Below the pieces are notes generated by a model. That model searched no databases, was not told the DNA's origin, and saw nothing but the letters and a program-made list of their open reading frames with translations. Below are positions 48,601 through 61,484 of a DNA stretch of 64,000 bases, piece by piece; position 1 is the stretch's first letter; every line of letters begins with the position of its first letter. The stretch is taken from positions 33,920,501-33,984,500 of the forward strand of contig JALJCS010000006.1 in assembly GCA_023055355.1 (NCBI GenBank), written 5' to 3'. Origin of the DNA: Agelaius tricolor (Eukaryota; Chordata; Aves; Passeriformes; Icteridae). The translations under genes were made by a program, and so were the position numbers.

Positions 48601-51441
48601 TGTTTATAGAGACTTTTTCACTTTCTTATTCTCTGTATTTATGAGATTCTGATTTTTCAAGAGGCAATAGTGATGATACATTGTGCATCCATGGGATTAA
48701 GGTTCTTGGATACCTGACTTGTGAACTAATTTATATACCACTTGTTTGTATGTAGCAGGTTTTGGGGTGACTGTTTTGTTTCTCCATAATATTTTCCTTG
48801 GTGCAGCTAGCTGTGGTTTCCTATTATGTAATTTCCTACAACATTTCCTATAATATTCTGTGAAAATAATTTACATCTTGCAGTTCAAAGTGGGTTTAAG
48901 CATCCTGTGAACTTTTCTTAGCTTCTCTGACAGCTGGCAGTGAGCTTGCTTTATTTTTGTGTGAGGTTCCTCCACGCCTTTCTTAAAGAGACTTTGAGGT
49001 GGTAGGCGTTTGAGAATCGTTCAGGCAGCAAGTGACTTGTGGTGTATGGGTATGTTTCCTCGGAGCTGCCTGCTTCCAGGGGTGTCCAATAAATGCTTAC
49101 AGAACCTCATGGTTTCCCAAAGCTATAGACCTAGACAGGAAGAGATCCATGGGGATAAATATGTCTTTGTTAGGAGACAGGTTGCAGTAATAAAATGAGA
49201 ATAGATACACTTAGGAGAGACTGCAGTTATTTAGGGAGGCAGCAGTGAAAAACACATGGAGAAAGGCGGCTTTAGCATTCTGTGAGCAGGAATGTTTTTA
49301 TCAACATGTGTGTGGAAGCAAAGTTCAGGGTGGTTTTTTTGCATATACCAATAATGATCACAGTATCAATAAATTTCTTGGCTGATAACTTAAACAAATT
49401 TGCATCTTTCCTTTTTGCTTATGTGTCTAAACTCAAGCTTTCATTCTGTAAAGTCATGTACTTGCTGAGCATTGTAAACTTCTATCTTTCAAAGGCTGTA
49501 AGAAGAGAGGAACCAAATTTAGCAGGTAGATACTCTGGGGTATAATTTTCAGCAGAGCTTTGCTTTGAAACTAAACATATCCATGTCTTTCTATGACAGG
49601 GGATTTAGACAGCATGTACATCAAGATCTTCTTTCTTGTTAGAGTGCCAGAATATGCTGCTAACTTGTTCAGTCTTCTGTGATCTGTAGTTCATACTGTA
49701 AACCCATTTGTATCAGGTGTAAAAAATATGAAAGATGGAAAATGTTGGACAGTGTTTTCTACAACTATGTTTGTTTTAAAGGCTTTAATAGAAACTCTTT
49801 TGCATTCATGGTAAGCTCTAATGTAGCATTTTTAGTGGACTTAGGTTCTCTGCAGTCCGAAATTATCTTAGCCACAACATTTGCAAGTCTTCACGGAGGC
49901 CCAGGAATAGGTCATACATATTTGGCTTCCATCTGAAAGAATATCAAGGAATTAGGTTGCTGGACACAGTTTAAAGTATATGAAATTACCTGACTTTCAA
50001 TCATTTTTCATATTGCAAAGAAACCTGTGTAATGATGTAAGTAAATTTGATTTGGCCCAAAGATGCTAAGGTTCCTTAATTTCAAAGAAAACAGCCATGG
50101 AGAGGAAAGAAGGAAACAACATATTTGGTTTACTCGTGCCCTTCCCCTTGGAAACAAAATGTGACAGTATCAGCTGAATTCCTTCTGGTGACAGAAGATC
50201 TTTGAAAGAAGGACATGGGTGTCCCAGCAGTACAAGATATTTTGCCTAGAGCACATGTGCTAATTGACACCAAAACTGACAGCACAAAAAAAGGCATATA
50301 TTTAGGAAAGAAGGCTGTGATAGTTGAGCTCCCCCTACATCTTACCCTGGACAGCCATTCAACTATGCAGCCAAAGTGTCGTTTTTTCTGAGAGGCAATT
50401 TCTGGATTTGTTTTTGTTTGTTTCTTAGCTTTTTTTTTTGTTTTAATGCAGATCTGTCCTATATCTCTGGTTTGTCAGCATGAGAGACCTGAATAGCTAC
50501 TTGCAGCTCCATGAGTCTTGCAGCTGTCTTTTAGAAGGTGCTGTCTCTGTGATTTGTTGGACTCCCAGCTAGATTATAGAGGGTTACCAGCACCTATCCA
50601 TATTTGTATTCCTTCTCCATCCTCTACTACTGATTTTGTACTGACTTCCTATTTTTTTAAAAAATTGAATATTTTTGAAAGAATATTTAACACCATAAAG
50701 AGCATATCCTCTGTGATACAAAAGCTGTATACCTTAAGTATTTGCATATATACATTAGACCTATGTATCAGGCAGTTTCCTACTTGTTAACTGTGACACT
50801 GTGTGCCACAGCCACTGAGTGGGTATGTTGTGCAATGTATTTAATTGGCATGAGTAGTTTCTGTAGACCACAGTAATCAAAATTTTATTTGGAGATGTGC
50901 AACACATTAAAAGAAGTTGTTTGTAGAAATGTATACATGAGGATACTGCCTTTATGTGATTTAGTTAGCTTATATACCATAGTCCATGAAGAGAAGTACT
51001 TTTTCCAAAAGCTGGCTTGAAGCAGGCTCTAAATTTGGATGAATTTAGCTTCTCTGACTTTTCTTCTGGAAGAGCTTATCTATGTATTTCCCTTGACTGA
51101 GTAAAGAGCTTGGCTAGTGTGAGTAATAACAACTCCTCCACTCCCTCTCCCCACAAAACCTTAGACTATCCACAAAACATGTTCAGTCTGTTCAGTGGTG
51201 AAAAATTAATTAATGGAATTGAAAATCATTATGAATACCTGATGAGATTTTTACTTATGCCTATTATCAGGCTTGATCAGTGACATGACTAGTTTAACCT
51301 ATTTTTAAACTAGGAATTAGAGCAGTGGTGTCCTGCCCATGGCTCACAAATAATACACTGTGCTCCCATGATTTGACTACATTCATGGAAGATTAAAAGA
51401 ATTTAAACAGAGACTGACAGGACAAATTAATAGTGCAGTTT

Positions 51442-51495
51442 CCCAGCCTTTGCTGGGATATATTTTTGCTTTTATATATAGCCTTTGCTGGGTGA
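51442..51495. repeat. Small hairpin plus direct repeat
   Basis: CCCAGC-CTTT-GCTGGG forms a 6-bp hairpin at 51442-51457, and its core AGCCTTTGCTGGG recurs at 51480-51492. Confidence 0.6.
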
Positions 51496-51808
51496 TATTA
51501 CCATCAATGCTTGTATTAGTTGCACTGACTCTGTTAGGAAAAGCCCTTATATAAAATTCACCAATTATCAATCTCTAAGGGCCAAATTAATTTGGAAGAC
51601 ATATTATTAGTACATGGATTCTAAATTATTTATCTTTTCACTCAAACATGGGATTATGTTCAAAATTTATATGTGTAAATATAAACAGATTAGCAGGTCA
51701 ATTTTGGGGGACGAAAGATATATAATAATTTATGTGTAATATACATGGAGAAGAGGAAATAATAAAAATGTGATAAAAATTAGCAATGTATATGTATTGA
51801 AGAAGGTT

Positions 51809-51888
51809 TAAAAATCGGGCTGGAAGAGACCTCAAGAGGTCAGTCTACTCTGCTCCACTGCTCTGCTACAGGATCAACTGTTAATAAA
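51809..51888 (-). mobile_element. CR1 LINE 3' fragment, antisense, degraded
   Basis: GGGCTGGAAGAGACCTCAAGAGGTCA followed by a CTGCTCCACTGCTCTGCTACAGGATCAACTG-like stretch matches the reverse complement of a CR1 3' end of the 'CCTCAAGAGGTC' type. The terminal octamers are lost. Confidence 0.65.
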
Positions 51889-52386
51889 ATTCAGTTTGAT
51901 GCTTTTGTCTTTTAATCACCTTTTCATTATGATCCTTCTATGCAGGCTGCTGCCTGATTGCTCCTCTTTGTAATGGGCAAAAGCAATCATCTGCAAAAAA
52001 CTTGTACTTGTCCTACTAACTGCATTCTAATTATTTCAGATTATACCTTCAATTTGCCAGGTTCTTTCTAGTTTTAACTTACCTTCTAACATACATGCAG
52101 CTCTTCCACCTTCAGGTAAACATCCTATTTTAATGATGCTCTCATTTTATCATATGTGGTATGTGATTTTTGTTTTTGCTGTTGTTGTTAAGTGATTGTA
52201 AACTTTGGTACAAGATCAAATTATATATTCCATGGTTAAAATAAAAATTGGTTATGTGTAATCTTTACCACCTTTAAATAGAGCAATATGGTGTTGCAGA
52301 ATCTAGTTCAAAAATACAATTTATGAGAAAATATTATTCCTTCTAAATATATTAAAATAATTGTTGGTAAGTACAAATTGATGATA

Positions 52387-52401
52387 TTATTATTATTATT
52401 A
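52387..52401. repeat. TTA microsatellite
   Basis: Five units of an ATT/TTA trinucleotide repeat in intron 1. Confidence 0.85.
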
Positions 52402-54581
52402 CTGGATTGCAGCATTGGCACAAAAAGGGCCCTTTGGAAGGGGCTGGCTTGTTTGTGTTTAAGGAGAATAAGTAGCAAGTGGCCTCTTTCCCTGTTTTGC
52501 AGCTGTGTTTATGAAGAGTATTGTTACTGTTTTACAGTGGATCTTCACATCTGGCATGCCTTTGAAACAAGGGGCAGTGCCATGCTGCACTTGCTTTTCC
52601 CTGTTGTAGAGGACTGTGCACGAAGCAGTCCTTTGAGAGGATTGTTGCCCGTCCTCTTGACTGCAGTACATCTCTTAATATCTGCTTAAATTGCTTCTTT
52701 GACAGAGCTGTGTGTACAGACTCAAGTGTCCCTTGTTTCTAAAGAGGAACATCCCTGATTCACTCACTTGTTTCCTCCTAGACCACAAAACATGAATGGT
52801 CAAAACACTGAAGGGTGCATTAGAGTGAGTGACTGGAAATTGGCAGTACTGAGGCCACAGTGTTACCTGGTGCATCCTTGGGAAAGTAAAATAGCTGTGA
52901 TTCATTTCTGCCTCTCTTGGGTTTCCTTCTAATGTCATTTGGCCTTTTGGAGTAAGTAATAAAATATCCCTGAGTACTTCAGATTGTATACCGTGCTCAG
53001 GGATCTTTTCAGATACCAAATATTCACATTCTGGAAATAAGTGGAGGCAGACAGGAAGTGTCTTTAAACAAACAAACCAACTTCTTTTCAGAACAGCAGC
53101 TGACAGTTTTATCAAATGAACAATAAAAAATAGCAAGATATTAAGCAGGATTTCAAAATTAAGTCTAAAAATCTTTAACAAAAGAAACTTGTTTAGGTGT
53201 TTCATTTTGGTATAATCAGTATTATATATCAGTATTGCAGAATACTGCTGCTTTTTTGGTAAAAAACACATCCACAGAATTTTCAAGATACTTTTATGGC
53301 TGAGTTTCTGTGATTATGACTTTTCCCCCTATTTTTTTAATATTTTTTTTTTTTTCTTACCAGCATTATTATTTTGCTTACACTAAAAAAACCCAGAGCA
53401 TTATACAGCTCTGTGTGTGCTTTGATGTTTTAGCATCTGTGAACATATCCCCCTCCTTTACTGCCCTTTTTACTGTAGGAGAGGAGAGGAAGAATGATTG
53501 TGAAATTCTGCAGCAGCAGAATGGTCTGCCTGGTTTTGTTTTGTGAAGTACCTCTTATGATGGAAAAGCGGGGATGTTTTATATATTTAATTACCTAGTT
53601 CCTTGTGATAAAAGAGTTTCATGTGTCCAACTGTTTGCTCTAGCTGCATTCCGTAAAATTAAATGTGAATGGCTGCTTATTTAGAAAAATATAATCTCAT
53701 TGCTTTGTATTACCAAAGTGTAGTTTGGACTAAAAGGACAGGAATTCAGCTTGTGTTGAAGCTTTTGTTAAGAATGTTTTCTTTCCTATTGTTGGGGGTT
53801 TTAGGATAGGCAGTTTTTTATTGATTTTAAGTAACTCCTGTGAACAGTACAGGAACACAAAAAAAAATGCAAGACAGTGACTTTGTATACTCTATCATGC
53901 TTCTTTGTTTAGTAAACTTAAAGCAGAATGAATCTCTTTCATGTACCTATTGTAGCAAATGTTAGTTTCTGAGTTGCTGAAATAATACTTACATTATTGC
54001 AATATTGATGTTTACAATGTAAATACTTACATTTTTGTTACATAAGGCAGGAAAAACTCAATAATAGTTGGAAATAAATTACTTCAGGTAATGGCTTGAA
54101 TCAACTGAAATGTATTTTGTTGTTTACAGAGGCTGGTCCCTAAATAATGATTTTTTTGAGATATGTTGATGGCAGTTTGTTGCAAAAAGCCAGGGTTATT
54201 CTAGAGTTCAAGGCTAATATTTATGTGAAATGAGAATGTATTTAGGCATGGCACGTTACTACCACATAGTGGAGAAAGCTAGATCAGACATGAGTAGTTT
54301 GAGTCCCTGTATAATAGGACTCCTTGGTTTTGAAGACCCCCCCCTTCCAAGGACTTTACATGGCTTATTGGATGTACTACATTTGTTAAACCCAAGTGTC
54401 CTTTAACTTCTCGTTGTTCTTCCCAGTTGCAGTAGTTGCAGAGATGTGTTTCACAAGCACTGTTGGAGGTTAGCACTTTTCAGCTTTAATAATGTGTTCC
54501 ATGTGCCTCGTGCTTGGTCCTTCTTCAGGGAGCAGCCAGCCTGGTGTGGAATCCGCTCTGAGAGTGGTGGTGTAGTGGGAA

Positions 54582-55030
54582 GGCACCAAATGCTTTCAGT
54601 TGTTATAAGAATTACCTTGTAGTATTTTGTAGGTTTAGAAGGATACTGTGGAATTGATACATTGGTCTTTGGCACCAAATGCTTTCAGTTGTTATAAGAA
54701 CTACCTTGTGGTATTTTGTAGATTTAGGAAGATGCTGTGGAATTGATAGCATTGGTCTTTGGCACCAAATGCTTTCAGTTGTTATAAGAACTACCTTGTG
54801 GTATTTTGTAGATTTAGGAAGATGCTGTGGAATTGATAGCATTGGTCTTTGGCACCAAATGCTTTCAGTTCTTATAAGAATTACCTTGTAGTATTTTGTA
54901 GGTTTAGAAGGATACTGTGGAATTGATAGCATTGGTTTTTGGCACCAAATGCTTTCAGTTGTTATAAGAATTACCTTGTGGTATTTTGTAGATTCAGGAA
55001 GATGCTTTGGAATTGATAGCATTGGTCTTT
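54582..55030. repeat. Minisatellite, five copies of a 90-bp unit
   Basis: Units start at 54582, 54671, 54761, 54851 and 54941, each opening with GGCACCAAATGCTTTCAGTT; the first is 89 bp because one G is missing. Units 2 and 3 are identical. Two subtypes are visible: units 1 and 4 carry GGTTTAGAAGGATACTG, while units 2, 3 and 5 carry GAT(T/C)(T/C)AGGAAGATGCT(G/T)TG, giving the order A-B-B-A-B. Because 90 is divisible by three, frames stay open on both strands, producing a 30-residue repeated peptide that I regard as non-coding. The array ends abruptly at 55030. Confidence 0.97.
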
Positions 55031-55764
55031 CACTGGCCTGCTTGGCCTGGATCCGGTTCGTGTCTGTCACCTCATCTGTTGTGTTACCCTGCCTGCTCGT
55101 CCCTCCTCTTCTTGGCTCTCTCTGCATCCTTCATACAGCTTGGCCTTCCTGCTTCAGCAGTAACAGCCTGGCCACACTCTGCTTTTTGTCTGGAACAGCT
55201 GCTGGGGAACCTTTTATTCCCAGCAAAGGGCTGGAGCAGAGCAGAACTCGGTGTGCTCTGTGCAGTCCCTGGTGTCTGCCTGTGAGTCCCAGGAAAGGAG
55301 TGATGGAAGGGGAGTGCAGAGCCCAGGCCAGGGTGCTCAGCCTTCACACTGGGAAGGGTTGGAGCCCCACAGGCTTTGGGGCTTGAACCTGTGTGTGATG
55401 AAAGCTGGCTGCACAGCTTGGGCTAAATGCATCTGTTTCCCCCAGCCTTCAAAAGCTCTCCCAGCCCTTGTGAATTTTAAGGATGGCTGCCTGGGTAAGG
55501 CTGAAAAGTCCATTTGGCTCATGATGTTGCCTCCAACAGGGAGAATGGAAAAAGCCTCCTTTCCTGACATCTGCTTCCAGCCTTAAGTGATCTGGAGCTA
55601 AGGCACATTTAATCCTTACAGGTGCTTTTTTCCCCCCATTAGTTTTCAAAGGCCAGTTTGACTTTTGGCAGCTTTTAACATCCTATGGCAGTTTCTTAAC
55701 TAAATGTTGTGTGAAGAAGTCTTCTTTTTCCCTCTTTGGTTTTTTTTTTTTCTTTGCATGGTTT

Positions 55765-56030
55765 TACTAGGCAGCTTTTTAGTTGTTTACCTGGTATCCC
55801 CTGGTTCTTATGTTAGAACAACACTTTCTTTTTTACACAAAGGAGGTGAGAGATGTTCCTCACATTTGCTTCATGTAATTTCTTTTTCTGGACTAAAAAA
55901 TCTTGATGTTTTAGTTGTTCCACCTATTGAAGCTTTTCTATGCTTTTTTTTGTTCTGGTGCTCTTTTATATATATTTTCCCTTCTGTTTTATTCATTTTT
56001 TGCAGTGCTGGACTAAAATAGTACTCCAAA
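55765..56030 (-). mobile_element. Possible ancient CR1-like remnant, antisense
   Basis: Segments such as CTGGTATCCCCTGGTTCTTATG, a GAGAGATGTTCCTCACA-like block and GTGCTGGACTAAAATAGTACTCCA resemble, in order, the antisense reading of old amniote CR1 3' regions. Similarity is weak and interrupted, so this is a family-level guess. Confidence 0.35.
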
Positions 56031-58975
56031 TGTGTGCCAGTCAAATGTGTAGATCCACTGTAACATAATGAAGGTTTAGCAATATTGTGATACTAAATTG
56101 GACTTTAATTTATTTACTTTTAGTGTTGTCATCATCAAATATTTAAATGGTATCGCTGCTGCTAATTGGCAGTGGGAGAGTGCTGTTAAAACCTTTTGCT
56201 AAATATTTAAAACCTTTTTAAAGAACTGTGTAAGAAGGGCAGTGCTGCTGCTGCTACTTCTGTTGGAAGTGGCTGCCATTCACATCTTTGCAGGAGACAG
56301 TTGTTCTGTTAGAAGTCTTTTAAAGTGTTACAAAGTCTTTTCATGGTGCTGGTGACAGCATTGCTGATTAGCATATTGAGCTTGTAGCTGTGGTTGACTT
56401 TCAAGGTTCATGTCCAGCACTCACGTTAATGGATTTTTTTTTATTCAAGCTTTTTTTTTCTTTTGCTTTATAATGTCTGAGGCTCCTCAGAATGCCTGTG
56501 TCAGAGTCCAGAAGAGACAAGAAGGCATTTTTATTCTTTAGAAAACTCACACAAAGTACAACAATGAGATCTGATAGCTTGCTGAAAATAGAGCATCTAA
56601 AGTTTCACTTTAGAGAATTATTCAACTGAGGATTAAAAAGATTATTAAATACAGTAAGCAACGTAGGACAAAGATAACTGGAAGTTTGTGTCCCACAAGA
56701 TTGATACAACAACATTATCTTGGAAGGAAATCCCAACACTGTTGCTTGTCTTTTTCCTTTGAGGAGAGAAACTGGTTTTTCTTTTTGTTCTTCTTTACTT
56801 TCTCACTACTGTAAGAAGGAAAGTAATCCCTATTAGCCTGTTCCTTCTCAGTTGGGCTGTTCTGTTGACACATACCTTGGTTACTCCTGAATTCCTGCAG
56901 ATTTTTGAATCCTCAGGCTTTTGTGTGACCATTTTGTGACAAGAGTCCAATGTCTGACTCATAATTTCTGAGCATCCCTGTCAGCAGCATTATCTTGATG
57001 CAATTAAGTCTCAGAGCTTCAGGTAATTCTCCTGCTTGTTCTAAAATGTCTAATTATGTGCTATTTTTCTTCTGTGTGTAAGTGACATGCACTCAGTTGG
57101 AGTAGCAAGAATAGAACATGACGTGGATTTTCATTTTTTTACATGTGGAAATTAATATTTCTTTTCATAAATATTGAACTTAACCTCCAAAAATAGTAAT
57201 TTAGGAGTTCTTGCCTTGCTGGGAGAAATTTCACCATTTTTTGTCCTGAGAATTGCTGATGAATTTTTATATTAGTTGGAAATCATAGCTCAAGTATATA
57301 CTTTCAGTGGATTCAGCTGCAGAAAATATATTCATTTTCTTCTACATCTAATGCCAAAATTCAACTCAGTCCTTAGTGGATATATAAAGTTCACTATAAT
57401 CATTTGAGTGCCTTGTGATTAAAGCTTTGGCCAATAAAAATGATTTACAAGATTAACCACTTTCCATATACCTAAGAATCTTGAATTAATTTTATTTAAA
57501 AGAAAAGATTCTAATGTTTAGATTTACAGTATGGTCAGCAAACTGTTTCTTCATGTATTAGAAGTATTCTGAAGTGAATTTATTGAACTACTGAATTCAT
57601 TTCAGGTCTTTCTCACTTTTTCTGGTGAATTTAGTAAAATTACATTAAGAGATGCCATTAACTAAATGCATCTTTTGCTGGGAAAAACCTGTCACCTGGT
57701 GTTTTAACCTTGTGCCTGATTATCCACCATCACAGAGGCTTTATGTAAATTTGCTCAGTGTACTTCATCAAATGGTACCTTTGGCTGAGGTGATGGAGAA
57801 AGAAGATTTTTCTGATGAATTCTTTTAAAACATAGCATAACTGGTAAATGTTTAAGAAATTTTTTGTGTGAAATAAGTACAAATGAAACTTTTTTCATTT
57901 TTGTATAAAAGACAAATGAAGAGCACTGTTATGGTTTTTCCCTGTTTGGTTCAGAGCCTTACTCCTAGCTGCCATGTCACTGCATTTTGAAAGAATCAAA
58001 ATTAATCGTGGTAAAAGCTACTCCCTGCTTCTTTTTTTTTTCCTTACTATATAAAGTATTTAGAATACAGTTCTGTACTCTAGAAATGTACACCTTATAA
58101 TTTTCTTATTTTAAATGCCTCATCTGCACTGCTTACAATAGTTAATGGGAATAAATCATGGGCTTCTGCTGAAAACTTCTGGTGGCTGCTTTTATCGTAA
58201 GCCAGGTGGGCTTTTGTGTTTGTTTCTTTATTCCAGGATTTTTCTAAAATATAATACAGACTGAACTCTAGGCCCAAGAAATCTTATATAATTGTTAACA
58301 GTGTAGTTGCGTAAACCTTCCTCTTTTTACCTGCTTAGGAGACCTTGGTAACAAACTTCTGGGAGTCCCTGCAGCACAATGGAAATTGTATTGGTCCTGC
58401 ACTGATCAGGTGCTTCTACAGTTAAAGATTCTTAAATGCTGTTGTTGACAGACAAAACTTCAGAAAAAAGAGCACGGCCTCAATTCAAAGCTCTCAATTT
58501 GTTATACTAGAAAGGGTGAAAAAAAGCTCTGTATTAGTTCAGGCCAACAACTTGGCAGGAATTTAAATCTGAGTCCAAGGTTCCTGAAACCAGAGGCTTG
58601 AGAATGCAAGCAGGTTGCAGGGGAAGGAAATACAATGATTTCACAGACAGCTGAGGTATCAATCATAGTCACAATGTTTAAAGGAGTTACTTGGAAAATG
58701 TAATATTCCATATGATAAGAAACAGAAAGAGGTATGTTAGGTGTGGGATATGTTCCTTGTTGCTAAGTAGGGCAGTTTTTGAAAGCTGGTGAAAAAAAGA
58801 ATGGATTTTTGGTTGTAGGTCAGGATGGGTTTTATGCAAAGAATAACATGACTGAATGAGGCAAAATATTTTGGAGTCCTTTTCCTATAACTTTGGTAGC
58901 TCATAGTTTTCACAGATTTCAGCACTGTACAGCATTGTGGAAAGCTTACATTTACTAGTAGTTTGCTAGTGGTGG

Positions 58976-59018
58976 TTTTTTTTCTTTCTTTCTTTTTTTT
59001 TTTTTTTTTTTTTTCTTT
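58976..59018 (+). repeat. CTTT/poly-T tract
   Basis: A (CTTT)n-like start leads into more than 20 consecutive T, then a single C interruption. Confidence 0.93.
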
Positions 59019-61219
59019 GTGGAATATCAGTTAATTTCTTGCTGGTAAGTGTTTTGGGAGATCTTATTGTGAAAGGTACTGTTGAGCAGCAGCAAAATCC
59101 CTCTGTGGCTTGTCAAATCATCTTGCAGCACTACAGTGTATGAAATGAAAGTGACATTTCTTAACCCTCTTTCTGAAAATATGGTTCTTTTAATGACAAT
59201 TCTTAGTTTATAAGATTTCTTTTTTAATATAGACAGAATAAAACTTGTGTCTAATATTTTTGTTTTGTTACTACCCTATTTTTAATAAAAGTTATGGTCA
59301 TCTCAGGGAGCAGTCTTCTTCCAGTGGGAAAACAAGACTGCCATTCTTGCACCTGCTATGTTGAGCAAAGGGAGAGAGGCAACACTTCGGAGAAAATAAA
59401 AAATGCTTGAACTTGTGTTGTGCATTATTCTACTGCTAAGAAATGTTCTCATCCAGCTGTGTTGAGATCATACAGGAGAACTCTCTCCACTATGTCTGTG
59501 GTCATTCTGTGCCTTACATTAGCTGCAGTTCTGTGAGGCAGAAATTGTGCTGCTTAAAACTTCATTTCCATCTCTGTTGTCTTTGTAGCTTGCCAAACTC
59601 ATTACTTGTTTTAAATAAGCAATGAAAAGCCATTTCTTCTTGCCTCCAGGAAATCTTTGTTTTAATGTAATTTGTTACTGTAAAACACAATAAGAAATGT
59701 ACTAAAACTCTAGGAGACTTTGAACCAAACTGTTACTGAAAATTGTACTTATTTCACATTATGACTTTTCTTTCAGTATTCACAATAGATGACTGGGAGA
59801 AGGTGACACCTGCTAGAATTTTATAACACTGTTTTGCTTACATGTAAAAATTTAGAATCACCCCCTCCCTCCTCCCCAAGACAGAACCCCCACATTTTAA
59901 GCTGTAGCTTGAAAAATGTCAGAGTTTATGGGCACCTTTTCTCCTGTTCCTTGCCCAAATTATTTTGGAATTCCTTACTGAAGATACTTGTTATACTTAG
60001 CTGTCATAACCTGTTTTACTTCAGTTATTGCAAAGCTTCTCAGGTCTGAGGCATTTGTGTTCCACTTGTATATCATAGAAAAACAAGATCTCAGAAATCT
60101 ATGTAAGGGGCAGAAGCATCATCAAGAAAATCTTTCCTAACAAATGCTTCAGGAAGAAATGTGGCAGTTTTCCAAACAGAGGAAATAAGCAAATGATGTA
60201 GAAAGCTGACTTTTAAGGTGGCATAATGTAAATCCTTCACTTCTAATTCTGTCCATGTTTCCCTTTTGTTTTTTTGTGATTTGGGGTTTTATGTTTTTGG
60301 GGTTTTTTGTGTGTGTGACACTGGAAGGTCTCTTGTCTGGCCTGAGTGTTATGTGAGTTCTAGTAATTGACCTGTGTTGGTAGTGAAGAACAACAAAAAG
60401 AGTAATTTTATTTATCTCTACTACAGCATTATTTTATTATATGTAGTTCTTGATTTTGTAGCATGTATATTCACTGTGTATCACCCCATGTTTTTGAAAC
60501 ATTTTCTTTTTTCTTTAAAGGTAGTTTCATAAGGTGGTGTTATTTTCTGGGGTCAAACTTGTAAGCTTATTCTATTTAGTGTGATATGCAGGATTAATTG
60601 AATAGATCAGTTTTAGTTTGGTGGATATATATTTATAGATGTGTAAAGGGGAAGATGAATTTACCAGGAAGACAAAATACTCAGTTTAGTATGAATGAAT
60701 CATAATTGTAATTTTCATTATATTTTTTCCTGATTCATAGGAATGTTCTTGCTTCATAGGGTTCATTGGAAGAACCAGATGTGGGAATAGAACAGAATTC
60801 CCTTGCATTTCAAATTGTCAATATAAGCTTAAAAGCAGAGATATTTAAACTATTCTTTATTTAATTTGAGACTTATTAAAAATAGTTACTTTTGGGGTTT
60901 ATTTCATGGCTTGGGGCTTATTAAGTACACAGGAAGAGAATATTGTATTGCTGTGGTGTTCGTAATGGGCCAAGCAGCATCTGGTCCGTTGTGATACCAG
61001 TTTACTGTTCCAATAAGTTTGTATTGTTAAAAAGCCATGCAACAAAGCAGGTCACAGCCTTAAGGGAGAGTGCTTATTTAAAGGAAAGAGAGAAAGTTAC
61101 AGAATTCTGAAATTTCACATCTTTTGTGCTGAAGTTCTTTAACATTTCATTTTCCTTTACACTTTCAAACAGCCAAGGATAAAGGAAATGGAAAAAGTAT
61201 CTCAAAACTACCATTGAGC

Positions 61220-61484
61220 TACAAGGGGGAGTGGTTTTAAGCTAAAAAGATGTCGATAAGATGCTAGAAAGAAATTCTTTATTCTGAAGGTGGTGAGGCA
61301 TTGGAATGGGTTGCCCAGAGAAGTTGAGGATGCCCCATTCCCAGAAGTGTTCAAGGCCAGTCTGGAGGGGTCTTTGAGCAACCTGGTCTAGTGGGTGGCA
61401 TCCCTGCCAATAATGGGGAAAGGGAGGATTGGAACTAGGTGGTCTTTAGGGTCCCTTCCATTGTCAGCCATTCTGTGATTCTAT
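61220..61484 (+). mobile_element. CR1 LINE, 5'-truncated 3' end
   Basis: About 265 bases match the CR1 3' region as I know it: GAAATTCTTTATTCTGAAGG, then GGTTGCCCAGAGAAG, GTTCAAGGCCAG, TTTGAGCAACCTGGTCTAGTG, GGTCCCTTCCA, and the terminal ATTCTGTGATTCTAT octamer repeat at about 61469-61484. It is in sense orientation relative to PLCL2. No reverse transcriptase frame remains, as usual for CR1 copies. Confidence 0.93.

Noticed and set aside
54612..55127. A 171-codon minus-strand frame with a 30-residue repeated peptide
   Set aside because: It is a by-product of a 90-bp tandem unit divisible by three; the plus strand shows an equally open repeated frame, and the first unit breaks the frame by a one-base loss.
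60277..60318. GGGGTTTT-like G/T-rich stretch resembling telomere repeats
   Set aside because: Only two GGGG runs are present and the spacing is irregular; it is a simple GT-rich tract.
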